DNA of 64,000 nt from NCBI GenBank assembly GCA_017484285.1, contig JAFUTH010000015.1, positions 1-64,000 of the forward strand, written 5' to 3'. Position 1 is the stretch's first letter, and each line of letters opens with the position of its first letter. The notes beneath the pieces are model-generated. The model searched no databases, was not told where the DNA came from, and saw only the letters and a list, made by a program, of their open reading frames with translations. A program made the translations under genes and the position numbers. The DNA is from Treponema sp. Lineage in GTDB: Bacteria > Spirochaetota > Spirochaetia > Treponematales > Treponemataceae. This document shows positions 8,759-16,710 of the stretch, in pieces.

Positions 8759-9787
8759 TTAGTGCCCCGTGAAGCCCCGTGACCGCTCAAAATGTGTGAC
8801 GAACGCGGACAAGCCATTATATATACCGAGTGCCATCTTCTGCAAGTACGAGTTGTCGGCGAGGAGCGCGGCTTCTTTTTCGTTTGAGAGGAAGCCCACT
8901 TCGATGAGGACGGCGGGCATGTTCGAATTTTTGACGACGAACCACTCCTCCGCCTTTATTCCGCGCGGAGAAGAGAGATTTCCGACTTGGGCAGCGATTC
9001 CGTCCATAACGAATTTTGCAATCAGAATGCTTTCGGTGGTGTATTCTTCTTCCATCATGGAATTCATGACATTGAAGAGATTTTTATCGACATCGCCCGT
9101 TTTTTCGAGAACGGTGCGGCGGTAGCCAGGAGAGAGATACCATGCTTCGTAGCCACTCGCTTTTTTGTCGAGCGAGGAATTGACATGCACGGAGACATAC
9201 AGAATCGCTTCCTTTTCGCCGAGTTTGACCGCATTTGCGATGTCGGTGCGCTCTTGGAGCGTGAGATATTTGTCGGTGTCGCGCGTCATGAGGATTTTTT
9301 TGTCGGGATAAGCGGCTTTGAGTCTCGAATAGAGCATTTTTCCGACCGAGAGATTCACATCTTTTTCGCGGACGGTGAGTTTTTTTCCCTTAATTGTGTG
9401 CGTCATCTGCGCGCCGGGGTCTTTTCCGCCGTGACCGGGGTCTATGAGAATCGCGCCGATTTTGTAGCCATTGCTTTCGTTCGTCTCGGTTTTGAAGAGC
9501 TTGTTCGCGCTGTCAAGGAAGGCTTTAGTGACATACAAAACGCCGTCTTTGACCACGGGAGCGTCTGTGAGCGCAAGTTTTTTATAGTCTTGAAGCACAA
9601 AGCCGTCGCCCGCGCGGAACGAAACCTGATGCCCGTTTTTTTCGAGCAATCCCGACCCGCTCAAAGAATCCCAATACACCGTCGCGCCCAGTTTTTCGGA
9701 CTCGGTAATGAGGTTTAAGTTTGCTGACTGAGCATATACCGTAAACAGAGAAAATAAAACTGTCAGAAATAAAAATATTCGTTTCAT
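8759..9787 (-). CDS. N-acetylmuramoyl-L-alanine amidase (Amidase_3)
   Basis: A 342-residue periplasmic hydrolase. A signal peptide (MKRIFLFLTVLFSLFTVYAQ) is followed by an N-terminal region of about 110 residues and then the zinc amidase_3 domain: ILIDPGHGGKDPGA (His and Glu ligands), SVHVNSS with the second His, and the C-terminal VLIEVGFLSNEKEA with the catalytic Glu. It cleaves the bond between MurNAc and the stem peptide. I chose the ATG at 9787 because it begins the signal peptide; an in-frame ATG at 9811 lies in repeat-like sequence. No clear Shine-Dalgarno is seen. It is followed closely by the GerMN gene. Confidence 0.9.
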   Translation of the reverse strand: MKRIFLFLTVLFSLFTVYAQSANLNLITESEKLGATVYWDSLSGSGLLEKNGHQVSFRAGDGFVLQDYKKLALTDAPVVKDGVLYVTKAFLDSANKLFKTETNESNGYKIGAILIDPGHGGKDPGAQMTHTIKGKKLTVREKDVNLSVGKMLYSRLKAAYPDKKILMTRDTDKYLTLQERTDIANAVKLGEKEAILYVSVHVNSSLDKKASGYEAWYLSPGYRRTVLEKTGDVDKNLFNVMNSMMEEEYTTESILIAKFVMDGIAAQVGNLSSPRGIKAEEWFVVKNSNMPAVLIEVGFLSNEKEAALLADNSYLQKMALGIYNGLSAFVTHFERSRGFTGH

Positions 9788-9898
9788 AGTGATTTTGTGA
9801 GCAGTGAGCAATGTGCAGTGAGCAATTTTAGATTGCTTCGCCTATGGCTCGCAATGACCAAATGATGTTACCTTCTCACTGCTAACTGCTCACTCCTA
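9788..9898. repeat. Intergenic repeat block with facing arms and a GTCATTGCGAGC-type palindrome
   Basis: Left side: two copies of GCAGTGAGCAAT in tandem (9801-9825). Right side: CTCACTGCT and CTGCTCACT in opposite sense (9875-9895). Between them lies a partly palindromic core, GATTGCTTCG ... GCTCGCAATGAC (9831-9858), which resembles the dispersed GTCATTGCGAGC...GAAGCAATC repeats known from many bacterial genomes. The right edge overlaps the stop codon of the ATP-grasp gene. Confidence 0.6.
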
Positions 9899-11572
9899 AC
9901 TTTGATTATCGGCAACATACAACGCGCCCTGAATGCCTCCGCGGAGAACGGCTTGCCAGAATGTTTTTCCGTCGAGTTCGGCGTGGGTCGGGCAAAGCGC
10001 GTCGAATTGTTCAAGCGTTTTCCGCAACGTGCGGTGATTCCAGTCCTTCAGAGAATCGGCGAGCGGAATCAAGGTTTCGGGAAGGAAGTCGATTGTCTTG
10101 GCGTTTTCGGGGATTTTTGTCCCCTCGCCCACCGTGAGCGAATTTGCGTTTTTGGGTGCGAAAGTGAACGCCGAGGGCGGGAATCCTTCTTCGTCGATTT
10201 CGCACGAGCCTGAGAGGAATTTTTCGGTTTCTGCGTTGTTCGGTTCAAGCCTGAGCGTGATTGAGGAAACGGCTTCTTCGGCGGATTTATATGCCTGCTC
10301 GTGATTTATGCCGACTGCGATGATGTTTCCGCATTTTTCGACATTGTTCCGAGGGAAGTCAACTTTGTCGCCCTCTTTTGCGCGGGGAAGCACATCGCGC
10401 ACGCCGTAGATTTGCTTGACTTCATCAAGACCGTAGATTTTTGCAACAATGCCTGGAATTGAAAGCCATGCCCGCTCTGCGCTCACCAGCGTGTTCGTGA
10501 TTTCATACAACTCGAAGGGCTGTGCCTTTCCTTTGACGCTTTCATGCGGCTGCCACGGAAGCGAAACGCGGTTTGAAAGAAGGTAATCGGGCTCTTTTCC
10601 GACGGCGATTTTGAGCGCTTCTTCGGTGAGGTTCATGCCGCTCGCATACGGAAAAGTCCAGCCCGACATGTAGCCGCCTGAAAGACGAGCCGCGATTTCT
10701 CCAATCATCGGACCGTTTTTTGTGTATTTGATGTCAGCCTTTGCCACTCCACAAGTTAAGCCCAACGCTTTGATTCCGAGCGCGAATGTGGCGATAAGCT
10801 CGTTTTTGATTTTTGGCTCACACTTTGACGGGAGCGAGTGCCCCATCTCGATGAAATACGGCGGATAGAAAATGTGCCTGTCGGCAAAGCCCGTAATCGT
10901 GAGCGTGCCGTTGTAGACCACAGAATCGATTGAAAACTCCGCGCCTTCCATGTAGTCCTCGAAGATTGCGCGGTGCGTGCGGGAATTTTCGATTGCGTGA
11001 GTGACGGCAGGAGTAAGTTCGCCTTCGGTGCGGATTAAGCGGCAACCGCGACCGCCCATGTTGTCGCAGGGTTTTACGACTTTAGGGTAATCCACAGACT
11101 TGCACAGATTTGCACAGATTATTTTTTCGTTTGTGTCGGTTTTATTTTCCGTGGCGGTTGCTTGATGTAAGAAAGATTCGTCAAGTTCTTGGAATTTGGG
11201 GCTTGGCACTCTGGCTTTTTCAAAACAGGCGCGCATTCTTGCCTTGTCGCTTGCGTTTAGGGCGGATTCAAAAGAGTGTGCGGGAAGACCGAGATTCTCG
11301 GCGACGAATGAAACGCTCGCGGAAAAGTCGGTGCCGGCGGTGAAAACGCCTTTTAAGTCGCCTTTTTTGTTCAGTTTTTTGGCGAGTTCCAAGAGACTTT
11401 CGCGGTCTTTTAGGTCAACGGGGTAAAATTCATCGGCTAAAGGCACGGCGACGGCATTTTTATTCGCGTCTACGACGATTGCTTTAAAGCCTAAATGTTG
11501 TGCGGCGAGAATGGCGGGTTTTTGCATGAGACCCGCGCCCAAAATCAAGATTTTATTCATAGTAGCACTCAT
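9896..11572 (-). CDS. ATP-grasp ligase-like enzyme
   Basis: 558 residues. The N-terminal pre-ATP-grasp domain has a GAGLMQKPA nucleotide-binding turn as in PurK/carbamoyl-phosphate-synthase-like proteins. The ATP-grasp core follows: VVKPCDNMGGRG, then FEDYMEGAEFSIDSVVYNG, and the metal-binding MIGEIAARLSGGYMSG. The C-terminal ~150 residues are less typical. Enzymes of this fold join a carboxylate to an amine or thiol using ATP. The substrate is not evident; the neighbours suggest amidation or peptide-like decoration of a sugar. Residues around 150-170 (ATENKTDTNEK to ICANLCKS) are an insertion coded partly by a dispersed repeat. Start at 11572, with an alternative ATG at 11560. Confidence 0.8.
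   Translation of the reverse strand: MSATMNKILILGAGLMQKPAILAAQHLGFKAIVVDANKNAVAVPLADEFYPVDLKDRESLLELAKKLNKKGDLKGVFTAGTDFSASVSFVAENLGLPAHSFESALNASDKARMRACFEKARVPSPKFQELDESFLHQATATENKTDTNEKIICANLCKSVDYPKVVKPCDNMGGRGCRLIRTEGELTPAVTHAIENSRTHRAIFEDYMEGAEFSIDSVVYNGTLTITGFADRHIFYPPYFIEMGHSLPSKCEPKIKNELIATFALGIKALGLTCGVAKADIKYTKNGPMIGEIAARLSGGYMSGWTFPYASGMNLTEEALKIAVGKEPDYLLSNRVSLPWQPHESVKGKAQPFELYEITNTLVSAERAWLSIPGIVAKIYGLDEVKQIYGVRDVLPRAKEGDKVDFPRNNVEKCGNIIAVGINHEQAYKSAEEAVSSITLRLEPNNAETEKFLSGSCEIDEEGFPPSAFTFAPKNANSLTVGEGTKIPENAKTIDFLPETLIPLADSLKDWNHRTLRKTLEQFDALCPTHAELDGKTFWQAVLRGGIQGALYVADNQS
11092..11121. repeat. CACAGATT-type repeat inserted in frame within the ATP-grasp gene
   Basis: Three units in tandem with a 10-bp period: CACAGACTTG, CACAGATTTG, CACAGATTA. 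They match the arms seen in intergenic gaps at 38.8 and 42.0 kb. On the coding strand they read ATC TGT GCA AAT CTG TGC AAG TCT GTG without a stop. Confidence 0.8.
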
Positions 11573-11574
11573 TT

Positions 11575-14076
11575 TTACATTTCTCTCTCTTTTTTGCAGT
11601 ACACCTCAAAGGTATCGCCCAGCCCGAAGAAGTGGCTTGCACCCGAATAGAGCGCGAATTTGAGGCTCGTTGATTTTTGCCCGCGCAAATTCGGGAATCG
11701 CTCGGGGTGATGACCGGTTGAGACGATTTTGCAGACTTTAAATCCGTATTTTTTGAGGATTGAAGCCGCCCTGCCCGGCTCCCAGAGCGTGTAATGGTCG
11801 CTCGGGGAATTTTGGAAGAAGGACTGCGTGTTGAATCTGCCCGAAACTCCCGCGGCGGACGGCGTTGAAAAGGCGAAAATGCCGCCGTTTTTGAGGATTT
11901 TTGAGACGCCTCGCAATACAGAATCCAAATCTTGGAAATGTTCTATCACATACCACATCGTGACCGCATCGAAATTCTTCACGCCGAATTCTTCGATGGG
12001 GTCGAATTCGGGGAAGGAAGCGACGGCGGCAGGATAATGAAGTGAATTCTGCACATAATCGACCGCTTCTTTTGAAACATCAGTGCCGAATACCTGCCAG
12101 CCCGCGTCATTTGCCGCGTCAAGATACGGGCCAAAGGCACAACCGATGTCAAGGACGGCGGGCGTGACTGCCTTGTGGGAAGAGCGGTAGAGCATATCGA
12201 CTACGCTCGTTCGGCGCACGCACTGTTTTTTGATTGAAGAAAAATCGTCGAGGTAGGTTTTTCCGTACTGCTTTTTGTAGTCTTCAAAAAAGTATGAGGA
12301 ATTGTACTTTTTGTCGCTCGCGTGCGTCCACGACATGTAGAGCATTCCGCAATTCTTACAGCGGCGGAACGTGTGGAGCGTGGTTCGGGCGACAATCGGG
12401 TTTTCAATTGAATTTGCTTCGTCACGGCAAACAGGGCACGCAAAGCGTTTCCCCGAGGCGAGTGATTTTGTGAATTTTCCCAAAGACTTTTTCCCCGCCC
12501 CTTCTTTCGTGAACGGAGAATCGGGATAGAGCGCGGAAACTGTTTTGAGAAGCGAAATCGCGTTCTCTTCGGCAATCTGCGCAATCGGAAGGCAGGCAAA
12601 GCCGTATTTTTGGGCAAGATTCACATGAAGCGGCGTGGTGCCGAGCAAAATCACGCCACAGCCCGCGGCAAGCGACTCGAACGCGGTAAAGCCGTAGTGC
12701 GTGACCACGACATCATACTCGGAAAGCTGCTCGCGCAAATTGTGGACGGGCTTTATAAAAGTGACTTTTTTGCGCAATTCTTCTGGAACGCGAAGTTCGG
12801 ACTCTTCGGGATTCTGCACAATCGCGGTGATTTTTTTGCCGCTCGGCGCGAACGCAATCACGCTCGGAACGACCAAATCGCTCGGGTCTTCGCCACCAAC
12901 GGTAATCAAAATCGATTTTATGTCGTCATAAGTCTCGGGCTTTTTCGCCGTGCGCTTGTGCTCGGGGAGCGTGACAAAGGACGGGTCAGAAATGTTCGCG
13001 GGTCGCTCCAAGCCGTAGGACGGGATGATGTCCAAAAGGCAGTCGCACAAATCCGCGTTGAGCGAGCCTTCATCAATCGCGACCACGGGTGCGGCTTTTG
13101 AAAGCTGCAAGGCAAGCTCGCGGTCAAGCGTAAAGGCATCGGTGACAATTAAGTCATATTCGTTCTTTTCGGGAAGGCGCGAGACAATCTGTTCGCTAGA
13201 AAGCCCGTTTTCTTTTGCGCTTGAAAGCAATTCCTCGCGCTCTTCAAGCCCCGCGTCCTCGGGAATATACACATTCGCGCCCGTCTCGATGGCAATCTGC
13301 AAGCAGCGGCGCAAGTGCCCCGTGCCCTTCCCTTTTTTTACGCAGGGAACGGTAAGAATCGGCTTGTAGAGCTCGGGGCTTTCCAGTGCCGAAAGAATCT
13401 GCTCCGTGGTGTACGGCTCTTTGACGGGCTTTTTTTCGGAAATCTTGTCACCCGAGATGATTTTTACGATTGACTCCGCCTTTTTGAAATCCGCAATCGT
13501 GTCAATCGTGGTTCTGAGATTGGGGTGATTGAATGCTTCGGGCGCGGGAACAAAGAGCGACTTAAAATGCTCGGGATGATTGTACAATGAAGGTCCGACA
13601 TGCTCGTGGTCGTAGGCAAGATTAGTGAGCGCGCGCGCTTTGAGCAAAGAAGCTCCTTTGAACACTTCGATTCCGCTTCCGTGGGGAAGCCCTGTGTACG
13701 TGATGTAGTCGAAATTCAGGAATTCGGCTCGTTTTTCACATTCTTCAAGAAGAGACTGGGCGGCTTCATAGAACAAAAAGGGATTGTCCGCCGTGGCACG
13801 CAAAACGACATCAGCCTTTGTTTCTTCGATGAGCGCACAATAGCGGGCAAGCACATCTTCAAGGCTTCCTTTGAAGATTTTAAAGCCGTTCCGGTCGCAA
13901 ATCGGGGAAAGCGCGTCGAAAGAAGCCTCGTCGGTCGCCACATAGTATTCGTCGGCGCGCACCTTTTTCATGGCGGCAAGCGTCCAGTCAAGGACAGTTT
14001 TTCCGCCCAAGATTTTGAGTGCCTTTCCCGGCAATCGAGTTGATGAAAGTCTGCATTGAACAGCGATTAGTGTCAT
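11575..14076 (-). CDS. Trifunctional-looking protein: cytidylyltransferase, PseG-like domain and SAM methyltransferase
   Basis: An 833-residue fusion. Residues 1-230 are an SpsF/CMP-sugar-synthetase-like nucleotidyltransferase (AVQCRLSSTRLPGKALKILGG, RATADNPF). Residues ~235-510 resemble PseG, the hydrolase of UDP-sugars in pseudaminic acid synthesis (GKGTGHLRRCL, ITVGGEDPSD, THYGFTAFESLAAG). Residues ~545-585 hold a zinc-ribbon-like CPVC...CKNC. Residues ~610-830 are a class I methyltransferase (VLDIGCAFGP, MWYVIEHF). This combination suggests making and methylating an activated nonulosonic-type or related sugar, possibly for flagellin or surface glycans; that is inference. It overlaps the upstream gene by ATGA and has a GGGGGA site before the ATG. 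Confidence 0.82.
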   Translation of the reverse strand: MTLIAVQCRLSSTRLPGKALKILGGKTVLDWTLAAMKKVRADEYYVATDEASFDALSPICDRNGFKIFKGSLEDVLARYCALIEETKADVVLRATADNPFLFYEAAQSLLEECEKRAEFLNFDYITYTGLPHGSGIEVFKGASLLKARALTNLAYDHEHVGPSLYNHPEHFKSLFVPAPEAFNHPNLRTTIDTIADFKKAESIVKIISGDKISEKKPVKEPYTTEQILSALESPELYKPILTVPCVKKGKGTGHLRRCLQIAIETGANVYIPEDAGLEEREELLSSAKENGLSSEQIVSRLPEKNEYDLIVTDAFTLDRELALQLSKAAPVVAIDEGSLNADLCDCLLDIIPSYGLERPANISDPSFVTLPEHKRTAKKPETYDDIKSILITVGGEDPSDLVVPSVIAFAPSGKKITAIVQNPEESELRVPEELRKKVTFIKPVHNLREQLSEYDVVVTHYGFTAFESLAAGCGVILLGTTPLHVNLAQKYGFACLPIAQIAEENAISLLKTVSALYPDSPFTKEGAGKKSLGKFTKSLASGKRFACPVCRDEANSIENPIVARTTLHTFRRCKNCGMLYMSWTHASDKKYNSSYFFEDYKKQYGKTYLDDFSSIKKQCVRRTSVVDMLYRSSHKAVTPAVLDIGCAFGPYLDAANDAGWQVFGTDVSKEAVDYVQNSLHYPAAVASFPEFDPIEEFGVKNFDAVTMWYVIEHFQDLDSVLRGVSKILKNGGIFAFSTPSAAGVSGRFNTQSFFQNSPSDHYTLWEPGRAASILKKYGFKVCKIVSTGHHPERFPNLRGQKSTSLKFALYSGASHFFGLGDTFEVYCKKEREM

Positions 14077-14996
14077 TTGTTCCCCCAGTTTTCGACTAAA
14101 TCAAGCGCATCCCTTTTGAATCGATATTTGTTCTGCTCCACCCATTCGCGGGCTTCCTTAAATTGTCGGTTCGCCTCGAAAAATCCGCACGAAGAGCTTC
14201 CCCAAAACGCAAAAAACGATGAGAGAGGAATCAAACCGTGGTCGGCGTGCTTTTTGTCGATGCGCGGCACGAGATTCTTAAGGTAGAATCGGTTTGAAAA
14301 CTGACTCGGCGAATTGTCGAGCACCGGAACATCCACGCTGTATGAAAGGCTGAACGCCGTCGAAAACGTGATTTTTTCGCCCCACAGCCATGAGCGGAAC
14401 GAAAAATCAAGGTTCTGCCAGTATTGGCTTAAAATCGTGTAGTCAAATCCACCCAAATCGATGAATTTCTTGCGGTTATAGAGCGCGATATTGTCGAACG
14501 GGAAAAGGTTCGGCACGCCGTCGGACACGACCGACGTTGAGAGCACGTTGAGCGAGGCACGGCGGATTGACGGCGAGAACAGCACAGGGAACGAAAAATT
14601 GTCTTTGCCCAAAAGGCGCGGCGTGATGCAGAATGTGCCACTTTCGGTGAGTTTTGACGCGAGCGTCGGCGTGAGCATGTCTTTTGAAAAATCGAGCGAG
14701 TCGCGCAAGATGAGCACATATTCCGACGATGACTCAGCGACGCCGATGTTGATTAAATCGCCCTCGGTGGATTCTTCGAGCGGAATGACAATCTTTACGA
14801 ACGGGAATTTGCGAGAAAAATCCTCGATGCTATAGTTCTCAGAGTCAGCTTCGATTGTGATGATTTCAGAAAAGCCGCAGCGCATGAGATTCTCAATCAT
14901 CTTGCTTCGGTAGGTGCTCCACCCCTTGTTGATGATGACCGCGGATATGTTCATCTTGATGTTGGGCACGCTTTCCTTGCCACCGAGAACTGTCAT
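14073..14996 (-). CDS. Glycosyltransferase-like protein (family 2 fold)
   Basis: 307 residues from the ATG at 14996. The start MNISAVIINKGWSTYR, the segment IITIEADSENYSIEDF, and INIGVAESSSEYVLILRDSLDF recall the nucleotide-sugar-binding half of GT-A glycosyltransferases, with RDS in the position of the DxD motif. Later there is LYNRKKFIDLGGFDYTIL, typical of family 2 enzymes. A longer frame to 15158 would overlap the upstream gene by almost 150 bp, so I prefer 14996, 17 bp after that gene's stop (14954 is another option). Middle gene of the sugar cassette. The acceptor and donor are unknown and the weak DxD lowers confidence in activity. Confidence 0.65.
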   Translation of the reverse strand: MTVLGGKESVPNIKMNISAVIINKGWSTYRSKMIENLMRCGFSEIITIEADSENYSIEDFSRKFPFVKIVIPLEESTEGDLINIGVAESSSEYVLILRDSLDFSKDMLTPTLASKLTESGTFCITPRLLGKDNFSFPVLFSPSIRRASLNVLSTSVVSDGVPNLFPFDNIALYNRKKFIDLGGFDYTILSQYWQNLDFSFRSWLWGEKITFSTAFSLSYSVDVPVLDNSPSQFSNRFYLKNLVPRIDKKHADHGLIPLSSFFAFWGSSSCGFFEANRQFKEAREWVEQNKYRFKRDALDLVENWGNK

Positions 14997-15012
14997 GTTT
15001 ATCTGATGCTGA

Positions 15013-16605
15013 TTAAAAAGTAAAGGTATAGGATTCATCGCAGATACTACAATTATCGGTATATTTTTGGTTGAGATGACTGTGAAGCATCTTTCGGACG
15101 GTGAGCCATACAGACTCGATTCCGTCGGAAAGAATGTTCCCCGCGTTTCCGTTCGCAAGCTGGAAGCAGAGCGGCACGGTGCCGTCAGAAAGAATCGTCA
15201 TGTCGCGGCGAAGATGCCAGCACGGAAGACGATTCACGGGCGAAAGATCGGCGGGCTTTAAGTCGGGCAAAATTCCGCAGACGGAATTGTATTTTTGAAT
15301 GATGAGCTCGCCCTGTGACGGAGACGTTTTTTCGTTCCAAAAGCGATAGAACGACTCAAGCTGCGCTTCGTTCGTCTTCATGCGCATGAACTGCGGGTAG
15401 ACATGGTGCGGAAATGACTGCTCGAGAATTTGAACGGAAGAGAGCGCTTTTTCAAAGTCATCTTCGGAACAATTGTGAATTTTCGCGTACAGGGATTTTT
15501 CAACCGCGTCGAGAGAGACAATCCAGTTGACCTCGGCATGGCGGGAAGACGCGAGCGAAGCGATTTTTGCGGAAAGTTCTTCGGTTACAAGCACGCCGTC
15601 CGTTTCGATTAAGAGCGAAATGGTGTGATTTTCGTCGTTGGCAGACAAAATTTCGCGCACAAAGTCGAAGAATTCGGGATGCAACAGCGGCTCGCCAAAC
15701 GCAGAGAGCGAAATGACGGCGTTCTCGGAGAATTCTGTTATACGCTCGAGGATTTTTTTGAAGTCGGAAAGCGCCATGAATTCTTTAGGCGCGGGATTTT
15801 TGCCGACTGAGGCGAGCGAATAGCAATACGTATGATTATATTTTGCGGAAATCTGAATGTTGTAGAACGCGGGAACGGTCTGGCAGACCGACGGCGTTTT
15901 TGCGGCACAGTTTGAGAGCGCGTAGGCATCGGAAATCTCGACGTTTTGCGCGCGGGCTTCTTCCCAGAGATTTTTGCAGGCGAGGAAATTGATTTTGGTA
16001 CTTGACTCGAACTCGAAGCGCAAAAGGCGGTAGTCTTCGTCGGCAATCAAGGTCTCGATTTCAAACGAATTGATGTCGCCGCGCATGACCGAAAAGAGCG
16101 TGTCGCGCGAAACCGGCTTTTCGCCCTCGGCTTTTTGCGCAGTTTTTGCAAGCTCGCTCAAGATTGAGGCACTGCCCGCCTCGATGATTTCGGGCGCGAG
16201 TCCGTAGGGAAAGCCATCGGCGAACGTGTACTCAGCAGAATAGCGCGTGTGCATGTCGAGCAAGTCTTCGGTGAGCTTTTTGTTTAGGAACGGCGTATCG
16301 GCATATGAGACAATCGCGTGCGCGGCGTTATGAGACGAAAGCGATGAAGCAATCTGCGCGATAAAGTCGGCTTTTGTCCAAAAGTCTTTTTCGATGCATT
16401 CAATATGCGCGCGCTGAGCCTGCGCCGCGCAAAAATCTGCAATGGACGGCGCGATGCGCGAATCTTTTTTGGTAAGCAGAATAATCGTGTCGCTGAAAAG
16501 CGTTGCCCAGTCAAAAACGCGCTCAAACGCGGACTGTGAGCCGAATACTGTATCAAAGGCATGGCTTGTCAAGTCACCGCCATACAAAATCACCAGATGT
16601 TTCAT
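15013..16605 (-). CDS. Spiro-SPASM-type protein: nucleotidyltransferase-like domain plus radical-SAM-like/SPASM domain lacking cluster cysteines
   Basis: 530 residues. Residues 1-220 look like a cytidylyltransferase-type domain (LVILYGGDL, ADTPFLNKKLTEDLLDMH, FPYGLAPEII). Residues ~255-530 follow the radical-SAM barrel pattern (LSAFGEPLLHPEFFDFVREIL, LIETDGVLV) and end in a SPASM-like region with CW, LCF and CSIC cysteines. The canonical CxxxCxxC that holds the SAM cluster is replaced by YNHTYCYS, so classic radical SAM chemistry is unlikely. I recall a spirochaete-only family of this layout. It is the first gene of the sugar cassette. The -10 box ends 6 nt before the ATG. Confidence 0.78.
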   Translation of the reverse strand: MKHLVILYGGDLTSHAFDTVFGSQSAFERVFDWATLFSDTIILLTKKDSRIAPSIADFCAAQAQRAHIECIEKDFWTKADFIAQIASSLSSHNAAHAIVSYADTPFLNKKLTEDLLDMHTRYSAEYTFADGFPYGLAPEIIEAGSASILSELAKTAQKAEGEKPVSRDTLFSVMRGDINSFEIETLIADEDYRLLRFEFESSTKINFLACKNLWEEARAQNVEISDAYALSNCAAKTPSVCQTVPAFYNIQISAKYNHTYCYSLASVGKNPAPKEFMALSDFKKILERITEFSENAVISLSAFGEPLLHPEFFDFVREILSANDENHTISLLIETDGVLVTEELSAKIASLASSRHAEVNWIVSLDAVEKSLYAKIHNCSEDDFEKALSSVQILEQSFPHHVYPQFMRMKTNEAQLESFYRFWNEKTSPSQGELIIQKYNSVCGILPDLKPADLSPVNRLPCWHLRRDMTILSDGTVPLCFQLANGNAGNILSDGIESVWLTVRKMLHSHLNQKYTDNCSICDESYTFTF

Positions 16606-16611
16606 CAGCCT

Positions 16612-16640
16612 ATTTTAGTATGCTTTTAAATCTGAAACAA
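16612..16640 (-). promoter_or_regulatory. Promoter of the sugar cassette, predicted leaderless
   Basis: TTGTTT (16640-16635), 17-nt spacer, TAAAAT (16617-16612); the ATG at 16605 follows after 6 nt. Divergent from the promoter at 16676-16704. Confidence 0.6.
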
Positions 16641-16675
16641 GCGGTCAGAATCACTGCGCTCAGATACAAGAAAAA

Positions 16676-16704
16676 TTGAAAAAGATTCAGATATACCGTA
16701 GAAT
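16676..16704 (+). promoter_or_regulatory. Promoter of the GGDEF gene, predicted leaderless
   Basis: TTGAAA (16676-16681), 17-nt spacer, TAGAAT (16699-16704). The ATG at 16711 follows after 6 nt, at the expected transcription start. Confidence 0.68.
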
Positions 16705-16710
16705 AAGAGT

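Noticed and set aside
8987-9718. 243-codon plus-strand frame opposite the amidase gene
   Set aside because: The minus-strand amidase has signal peptide and all zinc-site motifs; the antisense frame has no recognisable domain.
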